The notes under the pieces were generated by a model. That model made no database searches, had not been told where the DNA came from, and saw only the letters and a list, made by a program, of their open reading frames with translations. This document shows positions 34,794 through 44,426 of a stretch of 64,000 bases of DNA, one piece after another (the stretch's first letter is position 1; each line of letters starts with the position of its first letter). Made by a program: the position numbers and the translations under genes. This stretch comes from Hydrocarboniphaga sp. (GTDB taxonomy: Bacteria > Pseudomonadota > Gammaproteobacteria > Nevskiales > Nevskiaceae): NCBI RefSeq assembly GCF_028291725.1, contig NZ_JAQGNT010000029.1, positions 1 to 64,000 of the forward strand, given 5' to 3'.

Positions 34794-35669
34794 ATGTCCA
34801 AAAAACATCCGATCATCGCAGTCACCGGCTCGTCAGGCGCAGGCACGACGACGGTGATGGCGAGCTTCAAGCACATCTTCCGCCGCGAAAAGATCCGCGC
34901 CGAACTGGTCGAGGGCGATGCCTTCCATCGCTACGACCGCAAGGGCATGCGTGCGGCGATGAAGGCGGCCGAATCCGGCCAGGACCCGAACCTAAGCCAC
35001 TTCGGCCCGGAAGCGAATCTGTTTCAGGAACTCGACGAGTTGTTCGGCCGCTACGGCGAAAACGGCAGCGGCCGCGTGCGCCGCTACCTGCACAACGACG
35101 AGGAGGCCGCGCCGTTCGCGCAGGAACCCGGCACCTTCACTCCCTGGCAGGAAATCACGCCGGACAGCTCGGATCTACTGTTCTACGAAGGCCTGCACGG
35201 CGCCGCCAAGCACGGCGAGATCAACATCGCGCGTCATCCGGACCTGCTGATCGGCGTCGTACCGATCATCAACCTGGAATGGATACAGAAACTGCATCGC
35301 GACCAGAACCTGCGCGGCTATTCGCACGAGGCCGTGGTCGAGACGATCCTGCGGCGGATGCCGGATTACGTGAAACACATCTGCCCGCAGTTCTCGCGCA
35401 CGCATGTGAATTTCCAGCGCGTGCCGACCGTGGACACCTCCAATCCCTTCATCGCGCGCGACATCCCTAGCGCCGATGAAAGCATGGTGGTGATCCGCTT
35501 CACCAACCCGAAAGGCATCGACTTCCCCTACCTGATGTCGATGCTGCACGGCTCGATGATGACGCGCCCGAACACCATCATGATCCCCGGCGGGAAAATG
35601 GGCCTGTCGATGCAGCTGATCTTCACGCCGATGCTGCTGCGGTTGATGGACCAGAAGCGTCGCGCCTGA
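34794..35669 (+). CDS. cbbP: Phosphoribulokinase
   Basis: 291 residues; makes ribulose-1,5-bisphosphate from ribulose-5-phosphate and ATP. Nucleotide-binding [12 protein letters not shown]-like start reads [35 protein letters not shown] and [22 protein letters not shown] are family signatures. It is the short proteobacterial (type I) form. ATG 34794 follows AAGGAG by 6 bases; a longer upstream frame is composed of the REP element and is rejected. Confidence 0.97.
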   Translation: MSKKHPIIAVTGSSGAGTTTVMASFKHIFRREKIRAELVEGDAFHRYDRKGMRAAMKAAESGQDPNLSHFGPEANLFQELDELFGRYGENGSGRVRRYLHNDEEAAPFAQEPGTFTPWQEITPDSSDLLFYEGLHGAAKHGEINIARHPDLLIGVVPIINLEWIQKLHRDQNLRGYSHEAVVETILRRMPDYVKHICPQFSRTHVNFQRVPTVDTSNPFIARDIPSADESMVVIRFTNPKGIDFPYLMSMLHGSMMTRPNTIMIPGGKMGLSMQLIFTPMLLRLMDQKRRA

Positions 35670-35679
35670 GGAATACACG

Positions 35680-37791
35680 ATGAAAAACCTTGAATTTCAA
35701 GCGTCCGGAGCGGTCGCAGCGGTCACGCCGCAACGCATGGCCAACGCGCTGCGCATGCTCGCGGTCGACGCTGTCGAGCGCGCCAGATCCGGCCATCCCG
35801 GCGCGCCGATGGGCATGGCCGACATCGCGCAAGTGCTGTGGACCCGGCATCTGAAATACGATCCGGCCGATCCGCAGTGGATCGACCGCGACCGCTTCGT
35901 GCTGTCCAACGGCCATGCGTCGATGCTGCTCTATGGCCTGCTGCACTTGAGCGGCTACGACTTGCCGCTGAGCGAACTCAAGCAGTTCCGCCAGCTGCAT
36001 TCCAAAACGCCGGGGCATCCCGAGCTGGGTGTCACGCCGGGCGTGGAAACCACCACCGGCCCGCTCGGACAAGGCCTGGGCAACGCGGTCGGCATGGCGC
36101 TCGCCGAGCGTTTGCTCGCCGCCGAATTCAACCGTCCCGGCCTGCCGATCGTCGATCACTTCACTTATGTGTTCATCGGCGACGGCTGCCTGATGGAAGG
36201 CATCAGCCACGAGGTCTGCTCGCTGGCCGGCACGCTCGGCTTGTCCAAACTGATCGCGATCTACGACGACAACGGCATCTCGATCGACGGCGAAGTCGCC
36301 GGCTGGTTTACCGACGACACGCCGGCCCGTTTTCGCGCCTACGGCTGGCATGTGATCGCCGATGTCGACGGCCACGACGCGAACGCGATCGATGCCGCGA
36401 TCAGCGAGGCACGCAGCCAGGCGCGGCTGCCACGCGGGCGTCCGAGCCTGATCTGCTGCAAGACCATCATCGGCAAGGGATCGCCGAATCGTGCCGGCAC
36501 CGAGAGCGTGCACGGCGCGCCGCTCGGGGCCGAGGAATCCGCGGCGACACGGCGCGCGCTGGGCTGGGATCATCCGCCGTTCGAGATTCCGCAGGACATA
36601 CGCTCGGCCTGGCACGCCGGTGAACGCGGTGCGCGTGCGCAGTCGCGATGGCAGGAAATGCTGCGTCTCTACCGCAAGGCGCATCCGCAGGCCGCTGATG
36701 AACTGATGCGGCGCATGCGTGGCGAGCTACCCGCAGACTTCGACGCTCGCGCAGCAAGCATGATCGAGACCGCGCTGGCCCCGGCAAAAGAGATCGCCAC
36801 ACGCAAGGCCTCGCAGTTCGCGCTCGAAGCGCTTGGGCCGCATCTGCCGGAGCTGCTGGCCGGCTCGGCCGATCTGACCGGCTCGAACCTGACCGACTTC
36901 AAGGGCTGCCGCAGCGTCGGCCGCGACCAGCCCGGCAACTACCTGCACTACGGCGTGCGCGAATTCGGCATGTCGGCCGCAATGAACGGCGTCGCGCTGC
37001 ACGGCGGCTTCGTTCCCTACGGCGGCACCTTCCTGACTTTCAGCGACTACAGCCGCAACGCAGTGCGCATGGCCGCGCTGATGCGCCTGCGCGTGATCCA
37101 TGTCTTCACGCACGACTCAATCGGCCTGGGCGAAGACGGGCCGACGCATCAGGCTATCGAACACGCGGCCTCGCTGCGGCTGATTCCGAATCTCGACGTC
37201 TGGCGTCCGGCCGACACCTTGGAAACTGCAGTCGCCTGGCAATACGCGCTGCAGCGCCGCGATGGGCCGAGCGCGCTGCTGCTGTCGCGGCAGAACGTCG
37301 CGCTGCTGCAGCGCAACCGCGCATCCGCCGACGGCGTGCGCCGCGGCGGCTACGTGCTCAGCGACAGCGGCGCGCCCTGCGTGGTGATCGTCGCCACCGG
37401 CTCGGAAATCGGGCTGGCGATTGCGGCGCAGCGCCTGCTTGAAGACGAAGGCATCGGTTCGCGCGTGGTCTCGATGCCCTGCACCGCGCTGTTCGATCGC
37501 CAGCCGCCGGCGTATCGCAACGGCGTGATGCCGATCAGCCTGCCGGCGGTCGCGGTCGAGGCCGGACACCCGGACTTCTGGCACAAGTATGTCGGCCGTC
37601 GCGGCTCGGTCGTCGGCATCGATCGTTACGGCGAATCCGCGCCAGCGCCCGATCTTTACCGCCATTTCGGTCTGACCGCAGTACGGGTCGCCGCGGTCGC
37701 AAGCCAGGTCGTGCACACGCGCCGCCGCGACCGCGTCGCGGGCATCCGGGTCGATGAATCCGATACCGAGATCGTGCTGTCGTGCAATTAG
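35680..37791 (+). CDS. cbbT: Transketolase
   Basis: 703 residues, thiamine-diphosphate enzyme exchanging C2 units between sugar phosphates. Signatures: [56 protein letters not shown] (ThDP/Mg site), [24 protein letters not shown] and the C-terminal domain. Length is about 35 residues longer than average, with a short N-terminal tail before the first conserved helix. It starts 11 bases after the cbbP stop. Confidence 0.97.
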   Translation: MKNLEFQASGAVAAVTPQRMANALRMLAVDAVERARSGHPGAPMGMADIAQVLWTRHLKYDPADPQWIDRDRFVLSNGHASMLLYGLLHLSGYDLPLSELKQFRQLHSKTPGHPELGVTPGVETTTGPLGQGLGNAVGMALAERLLAAEFNRPGLPIVDHFTYVFIGDGCLMEGISHEVCSLAGTLGLSKLIAIYDDNGISIDGEVAGWFTDDTPARFRAYGWHVIADVDGHDANAIDAAISEARSQARLPRGRPSLICCKTIIGKGSPNRAGTESVHGAPLGAEESAATRRALGWDHPPFEIPQDIRSAWHAGERGARAQSRWQEMLRLYRKAHPQAADELMRRMRGELPADFDARAASMIETALAPAKEIATRKASQFALEALGPHLPELLAGSADLTGSNLTDFKGCRSVGRDQPGNYLHYGVREFGMSAAMNGVALHGGFVPYGGTFLTFSDYSRNAVRMAALMRLRVIHVFTHDSIGLGEDGPTHQAIEHAASLRLIPNLDVWRPADTLETAVAWQYALQRRDGPSALLLSRQNVALLQRNRASADGVRRGGYVLSDSGAPCVVIVATGSEIGLAIAAQRLLEDEGIGSRVVSMPCTALFDRQPPAYRNGVMPISLPAVAVEAGHPDFWHKYVGRRGSVVGIDRYGESAPAPDLYRHFGLTAVRVAAVASQVVHTRRRDRVAGIRVDESDTEIVLSCN

Positions 37792-37820
37792 GGCCGCCGC
37801 AATGAACCTCTATTTCGCAA

Positions 37821-37890
37821 CTGTAGGAGCGGACCTTGTCCGCGATTGTGCCGGCGCAGCCTCAATCGCGGACAAGGTCCGCTCCTACAG
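37821..37890. repeat. REP family B inverted pair (variant)
   Basis: CTGTAGGAGCGGACCTTGTC with CGCGATTG is repeated inverted as CAATCGCGGACAAGGTCCGC and TCCTACAG. It lies between cbbT and cbbZ. The inner arm differs from the 32.4 and 57.2 kb copies, yet both arms changed together, which preserves the hairpin. Confidence 0.9.
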
Positions 37891-37911
37891 TTCCAGCCAC
37901 CAGGAGTCTCC

Positions 37912-38643
37912 ATGTACGACTTAATCCTGTTCGACCTCGACGGCACGCTGGTGGATACCGCCGGCGATATCTGCGACACCGCCAACGACGTGCTGCTCGA
38001 ACTCGGCTTCGCTGCGGTCGACGAGACGCTGGCGCGCACCTGGATCGGCCAGGGCAGCCGCGAACTGATGATCCGCGCCTACGCTCACGCCAGCGGCATG
38101 GCCGAATCCGAGCTGCGCGCCGGCAGCGGCGTCGAATGCCTGATGGAGCTGTTCACTCGCTACCACACGCAGCGCTGCGGCCAGCGCAGCAGCGTGTTTC
38201 CGCAGGTGCGCGAATCGCTGCAGGCACTGCGTGAAATGGACATCGGCATGGCGGTGCTGACCAACCGCGAGATGCGCTTCGCGCGCATGGTGCTGGAGCG
38301 CCACGAGCTGCAGGACTATTTCGACCCGGTGATCGCCGGCGACACATTGCCGGCGAAGAAGCCCGATGCGCTGCCGGTCGAATACTGCCTGCGCGAGCAC
38401 GGCGTGGAGCGCAAGCACGCGCTGCTGATCGGCGACTCCGCGGTCGATATCGCCACCGGCCGCAACGCCGGCATCGACTGCTGGGTCGTGCCCTACGGCT
38501 ACAACGGCGGGCGCGCGGTGATCGAGGACGCGCCGGACCGGATGATCGGCGATCTGTCGTGGGTGGTCGCCCATGCCCGCGCCTGCGCACTCGACCCTTC
38601 CAACCGACGCAATCTGTTCCAGGAGAACGTTTCATGGCGCTGA
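37912..38643 (+). CDS. cbbZ: Phosphoglycolate phosphatase, HAD superfamily
   Basis: 243 residues; dephosphorylates 2-phosphoglycolate formed by RubisCO oxygenation. HAD motifs: [14 protein letters not shown] (nucleophile Asp), [14 protein letters not shown] (motif II), [13 protein letters not shown] (Lys motif III) and [16 protein letters not shown] (motif IV). ATG 37912 follows CAGGAG. Its last 10 bases overlap the start of the aldolase gene, so the two are co-translated. Confidence 0.95.
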   Translation: MYDLILFDLDGTLVDTAGDICDTANDVLLELGFAAVDETLARTWIGQGSRELMIRAYAHASGMAESELRAGSGVECLMELFTRYHTQRCGQRSSVFPQVRESLQALREMDIGMAVLTNREMRFARMVLERHELQDYFDPVIAGDTLPAKKPDALPVEYCLREHGVERKHALLIGDSAVDIATGRNAGIDCWVVPYGYNGGRAVIEDAPDRMIGDLSWVVAHARACALDPSNRRNLFQENVSWR

Positions 38644-39698
38644 TATCACTGCGACAACTGCTCGACCACGCCGCCGATCACCAGTACGGCCTGCCGGCAT
38701 TCAACGTCAACAATCTCGAACAGATCCAGGCGATCATGCAGGCCGCCGACGAAGCGGACAGCCCGGTGATCCTTCAGGCCTCGGCCGGTGCGCGCAAGTA
38801 CGCCGGCGAAGCCTTCCTGCGCCACATGGTCGAGGCCGCGGTCGAGAGCTATCCGCATATTCCGGTGTGCATGCACCAGGATCACGGCGCCTCGCCGGCG
38901 GTGTGCCAGGCCTCGATACGCAGCGGTTTTTCCAGCGTGATGATGGATGGCTCGCTGCGCGAAGACATGAAGACGCCGGCGAGCTACGAGTACAACCGCG
39001 ACGTTACCCGCAAGGTCACGGAGATGGCGCACGCGGTCGGCGTGTCGGTGGAGGGCGAACTGGGCTGCCTGGGTTCGCTGGAGACCGGTGAGGCCGGCGA
39101 AGAAGACGGTGTCGGCGCGGCCGGCAAGCTCGATCACAGCCAGTTGCTGACCGACCCCGACCAGGCCGCGGACTTCGTCGCCTGGACCGGCGTCGATGCG
39201 CTGGCAATCGCGATCGGCACCAGCCACGGCGCCTACAAGTTCACGCGGCCGCCGACCGGCGACATCCTCGCGATCGAGCGCATCGAGGCGATTCACGCGC
39301 GGCTGCCGAACACGCACCTGGTGATGCACGGGTCGAGCAGCGTGCCACAGGAATGGCTGGACGTGATCCGGCGTTTCGGCGGCGACATCAAGGAGACTTA
39401 CGGCGTGCCGGTCGAAGAGATCCAGGCCGGCATTCGCCACGGCGTGCGCAAGGTCAACATCGACACCGACATCCGCCTGGCGATGACCGGCGCGATGCGC
39501 CGCAAGATGGCTGAATCGCCGGACGAGTTCGATCCGCGCGCGTTCTTCAAGGCCGCCACCGCCGCGGCGAAGGACATCTGCAAGCTGCGCTTCGATGCTT
39601 TCGGCAGCTCCGGCCAGGCCGCGAAGATTCGGCCGCTGCACCTGGACAAGATGGCGGCGCGCTATGTGAAAGGCGAGCTGCGCGCGGTGGTGCATTGA
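38634..39698 (+). CDS. cbbA: Fructose-bisphosphate aldolase, class II
   Basis: 354 residues; zinc-dependent condensation of triose phosphates to fructose-1,6- and sedoheptulose-1,7-bisphosphate. Signatures [62 protein letters not shown] and [20 protein letters not shown] are all intact, as in the Calvin-cycle subtype CbbA. The ATG is within the end of cbbZ, with CAGGAG upstream. Confidence 0.97.
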   Translation: MALISLRQLLDHAADHQYGLPAFNVNNLEQIQAIMQAADEADSPVILQASAGARKYAGEAFLRHMVEAAVESYPHIPVCMHQDHGASPAVCQASIRSGFSSVMMDGSLREDMKTPASYEYNRDVTRKVTEMAHAVGVSVEGELGCLGSLETGEAGEEDGVGAAGKLDHSQLLTDPDQAADFVAWTGVDALAIAIGTSHGAYKFTRPPTGDILAIERIEAIHARLPNTHLVMHGSSSVPQEWLDVIRRFGGDIKETYGVPVEEIQAGIRHGVRKVNIDTDIRLAMTGAMRRKMAESPDEFDPRAFFKAATAAAKDICKLRFDAFGSSGQAAKIRPLHLDKMAARYVKGELRAVVH

Positions 39699-40399
39699 GC
39701 TCCGCGCCGAACAACGCGCTGCCGATGCTGATCGCGCCGAGCATTCTGTCGGCAGATTTCGCGCGGCTCGGCGAAGAAGTCAAAACCGTGCTCGCCGCCG
39801 GCGCCGACTGGATCCACTTCGACGCGATGGACAACCACTACGTGCCGAACCTGACCATCGGCCCGATGGTCTGCAGCGCGATCAAGCCCTACGCCGGCAG
39901 CGCGCTGATCGACGTGCACCTGATGGTCGAGCCGGTCGATGCGCTGGTGCCGATGTTCGCCAAGGCCGGCGCCGGCTTGATTTCGTTTCATCCGGAAGCG
40001 TCGAAGCACGTCGATCGCACGCTGCAGATCATCCGCGATCACGGCTGCCAGGCCGGCGTCGTGCTCAATCCGGCGACGCCGCTGGCCTGCGTCGAGCACG
40101 TGCTCGATCGGCTGGATCTGCTGCTGCTGATGTCGGTGAATCCCGGCTTCGGCGGCCAGTCCTTCATTGCCTCGACGCTGCCCAAGCTGCGCCAGGCGCG
40201 GGCCCTGATCGATCGCCATGCGCGCGAGTCCGGCCAGCGCATCCGGCTCGAAGTCGATGGTGGCGTCAAGCTCGACAACATTGGCGAGATCGCAGCGGCC
40301 GGCGCCGACACCTTCGTTGCGGGTTCGGCGATTTTTGGCAGCAGCGATTACTCAGCCACGATCGCCCAGTTGCGATCATCTGCACGTAGGTTGGGGTGA
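39695..40399 (+). CDS. cbbE: Ribulose-phosphate 3-epimerase
   Basis: About 234 residues; interconverts xylulose-5-P and ribulose-5-P. Family motifs: [53 protein letters not shown] and [10 protein letters not shown]. The start is uncertain: TTG 39695 overlaps the aldolase stop and allows coupling; the first ATG in frame is at 39725, just before the conserved core, without a clear ribosome-binding site. The last codons (ARRLG) and the stop TGA come from a REP element inserted at 40386. Confidence 0.93.
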   Translation: MSSAPNNALPMLIAPSILSADFARLGEEVKTVLAAGADWIHFDAMDNHYVPNLTIGPMVCSAIKPYAGSALIDVHLMVEPVDALVPMFAKAGAGLISFHPEASKHVDRTLQIIRDHGCQAGVVLNPATPLACVEHVLDRLDLLLLMSVNPGFGGQSFIASTLPKLRQARALIDRHARESGQRIRLEVDGGVKLDNIGEIAAAGADTFVAGSAIFGSSDYSATIAQLRSSARRLG

Positions 40400-40464
40400 G
40401 CGCAGCGAACCCCAACATCGGCGCGGACGAAATGTTGGGGTTCGCTGCGCTCACCCCAACCTAC
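40386..40464. repeat. REP family A inverted pair overlapping cbbE end and cbbY start
   Basis: Same element as at 4672, with a 17-base centre. Its left arm supplies the TGA stop of cbbE. Its frame through both arms is open and provides the only start codons available to cbbY (GTG 40396, ATG 40432). Confidence 0.9.
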
Positions 40465-41226
40465 GGCTATGGCCCGCTGCGCGCGCTGCTGTTCGACGTC
40501 GACGGCACGCTGGCGGAAACCGAGCGCGACGGGCATCGCATCGCCTTCAACCGCGCGTTCCGCGATTGCGGCCTGCGCTGGGACTGGGACGCGAAGCGCT
40601 ACGGCGAACTGCTGCAGATCACCGGCGGCCGCGAACGCATCGCGCACTATGCCGCGCTGCACGATCCGCGTTGGCTAGCGGGCGACGACGCAGCATCCGC
40701 GATCGCCGAGCTGCATGCGCGCAAAAACCTGCACTACGCCGATCTCGTGCGGCGAGGGCGCATCCAGCTGCGCCACGGGCTGCACGAGTGGCTGCAGCAG
40801 GCGCGCACCGCCGGGCTGCACCTGGGCATCGTCACCACCACCAGCCGCGACAATCTCGAGGCCTTGCTGGACTCAAGCTTCGACGCCGATATGCGCGCCG
40901 CGTTCGGCGTGCGCATCACCGGCGAAGACGTGCGCCTGAAAAAGCCCGATCCGGAGTGCTATCGGCTTGCACTCGCGGCGCTCGGCTTACAGCCCTCACA
41001 AGCGCTGGCGATCGAAGATTCGCGCAACGGCCTGCGTTCGGCCATGGCCGCCGAAGTGCCGACGCTGATCGTGCGCAGCCACTACTTCCGCGATGATGAC
41101 TTCAGCGGCGCCTGGCGTGTCATCGACGATTTCCGCGAGTGCTCACTGGCGGATGTGCAGCGGCGCTTCGATGCGACGCAGCTTGATGAGACTGCTTGTC
41201 CGCATCGCGCTGTGCCGATACTTTAG
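40396..41226 (+). CDS. cbbY: HAD-superfamily phosphatase, CbbY-like
   Basis: 276 residues if GTG 40396 is used (overlapping the cbbE stop), 264 from ATG 40432. CbbY removes xylulose-1,5-bisphosphate, a misfire product that inhibits RubisCO. HAD motifs: [25 protein letters not shown] (the CbbY-typical stretch), [32 protein letters not shown] and [15 protein letters not shown]. The first 23 residues (SAANPN...GFAALTPTY) are translated REP sequence, not protein family sequence; the conserved part begins at about [12 protein letters not shown]. No start codon exists between the REP and that point. Confidence 0.9.
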   Translation: MSAANPNIGADEMLGFAALTPTYGYGPLRALLFDVDGTLAETERDGHRIAFNRAFRDCGLRWDWDAKRYGELLQITGGRERIAHYAALHDPRWLAGDDAASAIAELHARKNLHYADLVRRGRIQLRHGLHEWLQQARTAGLHLGIVTTTSRDNLEALLDSSFDADMRAAFGVRITGEDVRLKKPDPECYRLALAALGLQPSQALAIEDSRNGLRSAMAAEVPTLIVRSHYFRDDDFSGAWRVIDDFRECSLADVQRRFDATQLDETACPHRAVPIL

Positions 41227-41270
41227 GGCCCCGCGGAGGGCGGGCACAGCAGTCCAATCGGAGATCCACG

Positions 41271-42104
41271 ATGGAAACACGCAGCGAAACCGCCTGCTTC
41301 GGCGGCCGCATGGGGTATTACAGCCATGCTTCGACCGCCACCGGCACCGAGATGCGCTTCGCGGTGTATCAGCCGCCGCAGGCCGCGCAGAGACCCGTGC
41401 CGGCGCTGTACTACCTCGCCGGCCTGACCTGCACCGAAGAGACGTTCATGATCAAGGCCGGCGCGCAACGCGTCGCCGCGCAGCTGGGCCTGATGCTGAT
41501 CGCCTGCGACACCAGCCCGCGCGGCCTGAATCTGCCCGGTGATGCCGAGGCCTGGGACTTCGGCGTCGGCGCCGGCTTCTATCTCGACGCCGCCGCCGCA
41601 CCCTGGGCGACGAACTACCGGATGAGTTCGTACATCAACGACGAACTCCCCGCACTGATCGAAGCGAACTTCCCTGCCCGCGGCGACAAGCGCGGCATCT
41701 TCGGCCACTCGATGGGCGGCCACGGCGCGCTGGTCGCGGCGCTGAGCAAGCCGCAGTTCTGGCATTCGGTCTCCGCGTTCGCGCCGATCTGCAATCCGGT
41801 CGCGGTGCCCTGGGGCGAGAAGGCCTTCGGCAACTACCTGGGCACCGACCGCGGCAAATGGGCGGCCTGGGACGCGAGCCTGCTGATGCGCCAGCGCGCC
41901 TATCCCGGCAAGATCCTGGTCGACCAGGGACTCGCCGACCAGTTCCTGAATGGGCAGTTGCAGCCGCAGGCACTCGAGGCCGCTGCAGCGATATCCAACC
42001 AGGCTCTCGAGCTGCGTCGCCACGAGGGCTACGACCACTCGTACTGGTTCATCCAGACCTTCATCGAAGATCATCTGCGCCACCATGCCCAGGCCCTGGG
42101 CTAG
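41271..42104 (+). CDS. fghA: S-formylglutathione hydrolase
   Basis: 277 residues; releases formate and glutathione from S-formylglutathione, the step after the formaldehyde dehydrogenase encoded at 53 kb. Alpha/beta hydrolase with esterase-D signatures: YYLAGLTCTEETFMIKAGAQR, DTSPRGLNLPGDAEAWDFG, nucleophile Ser147 in GHSMGGHGAL, and the catalytic His near EGYDHSYWFIQTF. ATG 41271 follows CGGAGA. It stands 44 bases after cbbY and links the Calvin cycle block with the C1 oxidation block. Confidence 0.96.
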   Translation: METRSETACFGGRMGYYSHASTATGTEMRFAVYQPPQAAQRPVPALYYLAGLTCTEETFMIKAGAQRVAAQLGLMLIACDTSPRGLNLPGDAEAWDFGVGAGFYLDAAAAPWATNYRMSSYINDELPALIEANFPARGDKRGIFGHSMGGHGALVAALSKPQFWHSVSAFAPICNPVAVPWGEKAFGNYLGTDRGKWAAWDASLLMRQRAYPGKILVDQGLADQFLNGQLQPQALEAAAAISNQALELRRHEGYDHSYWFIQTFIEDHLRHHAQALG

Positions 42105-42123
42105 CGTGGAAGTGCGTAGTTGT

Positions 42124-42192
42124 GTAGGGCGGGTCATGACCCGCCATTTTTTTGGAACAGTGACGAAAACGGCGGGTCACGACCCGCCCTAC
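42124..42192. repeat. REP family C inverted pair
   Basis: GTAGGGCGGGTCATGACCCG with CC is repeated inverted as GGCGGGTCACGACCCGCCCT and AC; each arm is itself a hairpin (GCGGGTCATGACCCGC). The T-run after the first arm could also end transcription from fghA. Confidence 0.85.
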
Positions 42193-42223
42193 TGCAGCGG
42201 TGCCCGCGCGCTACCACCCCGCC

Positions 42224-42246
42224 GTGTCACGGACGACACACTGTCG
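42224..42246. promoter_or_regulatory. Overlapping palindromes, possible activator site for xoxF
   Basis: GTGTC-ACGGAC-GACAC (42224-42239) overlaps CGACA-CAC-TGTCG (42234-42246). They lie about 100-125 bases upstream of the sigma54-type promoter, the usual distance for an enhancer. The site is suggested by position and symmetry only. Confidence 0.35.
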
Positions 42247-42346
42247 TGGCGCACCCGACTCGCCCCTATCGCAGGGGCTCGCTGACAAGGCCATCACCTA
42301 CATTTCATCTGATTGAATTCATGTAAAAAAAAGACTCGGTACCAGA

Positions 42347-42363
42347 CTGGCACGCGGGCTGCG
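42347..42363 (+). promoter_or_regulatory. Sigma54 (-24/-12) promoter of xoxF
   Basis: CTGGCACGCGGGCTGCG carries TGGCAC, then five bases, then CTGC, against the consensus TGGCAC-N5-TTGC: one mismatch, with GG and GC exactly 10 bases apart. The expected transcript start is near 42374, giving a leader of about 105 bases before xoxF. Confidence 0.75.
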
Positions 42364-42480
42364 TTGAGCTTGCACGAGTCACCCGCGGATGTTGCGCAGA
42401 CGGTGGCCACTGATCGGTCGTGAGGGCTAGCCCGGGCGGCGACGGAATAACAACACAACGCGAAGCGAGGAGAGCTGCAG

Positions 42481-44331
42481 ATGAATTTCCACACAGTAAG
42501 GATGGTCTGTGCCGCGGTGGTGCTGGGGGCGTTCTGCGGTAGCGCCGCAGCCAATCCGGAAGAAGTCCAACGGTCCAAGGATCCGGCTCAATGGGGCATG
42601 CCTGGCGGCGATCTGGCGCTGACGCGGCATAGCAAACTCGACGACATCAACACCGGCAACGTCAACAAACTCCAGATGATCTGGTCGCAGTCCAGCGGCA
42701 CCCTGCGCGGCCACGAGGGCCAGCCGGTCGTCATCACCGAAGGCGGCAAGTCGACGATGTACCTGATCAGCGGCTGGCCGAACATCGTGCAGGCACTCGA
42801 CCTGTCCGACCCGGACAACCCCAAGGCGATCTGGAAGTACGTCAAGACCACCGACCGCGACGAGTCCGCCGTGCCGCGGGCCTGCTGCGACACGGTCAAC
42901 CGCGGTCTGTCCTACGCCGCCGGCAAGGTCGTGTTCGGCACGCTCGACGGCTATCTGATCGCGCTGGATGCCAAGACCGGCAAGGAAGTCTGGGTCACCA
43001 AGCATGCGTTCCCGGAGAACGGCGAGACCATCACGCCGGCGCCGCTGATCGCCGAGGACAAGGTGCTGATCGGTTTCGGCGGCGACGAGTTCGCCGCCCG
43101 CGGCCGTTTCACCGCCTACAACCTCAAGGACGGCAAGAAGGTCTGGGAATGCTCGTCCACCGGCCCCGACAAGGACACCTGCGTCACCAAGAACACCAAC
43201 AAGGCCCATCCGGAACACGGCACGATGGACGCATCGGTGACGAGCTATCCGGGCGAGGAATGGAAGCGCGGCGGCGGCTCGAGCTGGGGTTTCTACAGCT
43301 ACGATCCGGAACTGAAACTGGTGTATCACTCAACCGGCAATCCCGGCCTGTGGAGCCCCTTCTATCGCTGCAACCTGAAGACCCACGAGGAATGCAACAG
43401 CGGCAAGCAGGACAACAAGTGGTCGATGACGATCTTCGCGCGCAAGGTCGATACCGGTGAAGCGGTCTGGGCTTACCAGATGACGCCGTTCGACCAGTGG
43501 GATTACGACGGCATCAACGAGAACATGCTGGCCGACTGGAAAGTCGACGGCAAGGATCGCAAGGTGCTGGTGCACTTCGACCGCAACGGCTTCGCCTACG
43601 TGCTCGACCGCACCGACGGCACGCTGCTGCGCGCCAACAAGTACGTGACCGCGAACTGGGCCGAGAAGATCGACCTGAAGACCGGCCGTCCAGTCAAGGT
43701 CAAGGAGCACTCTCCGTTCGGTCTCGGCAATAACGTGCAGGCCTGCCCGTCCGCGATGGGCGGCAAGGATCAGCAGCCCTGCGCACTGGACCCGAACGAA
43801 CCCGGCGTCGCCTACTGCCCGACCAACAACTGGTGCATGGAGCTGGAGCCGCAGGAGCGCTCCCACACCCAGCAGGGCACGGTCTACGTGTTCGCCAACG
43901 TGTTCATGTATCCGGAAAAGCCCGGCGTGACCGGCAAGTTCAAGAAGTTCAACGTGCTCACCGGCGAGACCGTCTGGGAAATCCCCGACCAGTATCCGAA
44001 CTGGAGCGGCGCGCTGCTCACCGATGGTGGCCTGGCGTTCTACGGCAGCCTCGGTGGTGACTTCCGTGCCGTGGATCGCAAGACCGGCAAGGTGTTGTGG
44101 AGCCGCAAGCTGGGTTCGGGAATCATCGGCAACCCGATCACCTACAAGGTCGGCGGCAAGCAGTACGTGTCGGTCTGGAGCGGCATCGGCGGCTGGATCG
44201 GCCTGCCGGTCACGGCCGGTCTCGATCTTGAGGACAAGTTCGGCGCGATCGGCGCCACCGCGATGACCAAGGCGGCCAACCTCGACAAGATCCCGCAGGG
44301 CGGCACGCTCTACACCTTCCGCGTCGACTGA
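42481..44331 (+). CDS. xoxF: Lanthanide-type PQQ methanol dehydrogenase
   Basis: 616 residues; periplasmic oxidation of methanol to formaldehyde (or further). Signal peptide to about residue 24 (SAAA-NPEE). Quinoprotein features: vicinal disulfide Cys135-Cys136 (ACCDTVNRG), metal ligands Glu203 (GDEFAARG) and Asn287 (STGNPG), catalytic Asp341 in DQWDYDG and the additional Asp343 two residues on that marks lanthanide-dependent (XoxF-type) enzymes; calcium MxaF has alanine there. Several tryptophan-docking repeats (LDAKTGKEVW, VLTGETVWEIP) form the propeller. It is first gene of a C1 operon behind a sigma54 promoter. Confidence 0.96.
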   Translation: MNFHTVRMVCAAVVLGAFCGSAAANPEEVQRSKDPAQWGMPGGDLALTRHSKLDDINTGNVNKLQMIWSQSSGTLRGHEGQPVVITEGGKSTMYLISGWPNIVQALDLSDPDNPKAIWKYVKTTDRDESAVPRACCDTVNRGLSYAAGKVVFGTLDGYLIALDAKTGKEVWVTKHAFPENGETITPAPLIAEDKVLIGFGGDEFAARGRFTAYNLKDGKKVWECSSTGPDKDTCVTKNTNKAHPEHGTMDASVTSYPGEEWKRGGGSSWGFYSYDPELKLVYHSTGNPGLWSPFYRCNLKTHEECNSGKQDNKWSMTIFARKVDTGEAVWAYQMTPFDQWDYDGINENMLADWKVDGKDRKVLVHFDRNGFAYVLDRTDGTLLRANKYVTANWAEKIDLKTGRPVKVKEHSPFGLGNNVQACPSAMGGKDQQPCALDPNEPGVAYCPTNNWCMELEPQERSHTQQGTVYVFANVFMYPEKPGVTGKFKKFNVLTGETVWEIPDQYPNWSGALLTDGGLAFYGSLGGDFRAVDRKTGKVLWSRKLGSGIIGNPITYKVGGKQYVSVWSGIGGWIGLPVTAGLDLEDKFGAIGATAMTKAANLDKIPQGGTLYTFRVD

Positions 44332-44426
44332 GCCCCGACCGCGGTTCTGCAGTTGCGTTGCAGTAACGCCCGGTGCTCGAAAGACGCACCGGGCGTTCGC
44401 ACTGACGGGCACCGAAGGAGAGGCAC

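Larger units (their letters stand above)
42105..42480. other. Intergenic region upstream of xoxF
   Basis: These 376 bases contain a REP family C pair (42124-42192), a cluster of short palindromes at 42224-42246 and a sigma54-type promoter at 42347-42363. No gene is supported here. Confidence 0.75.
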
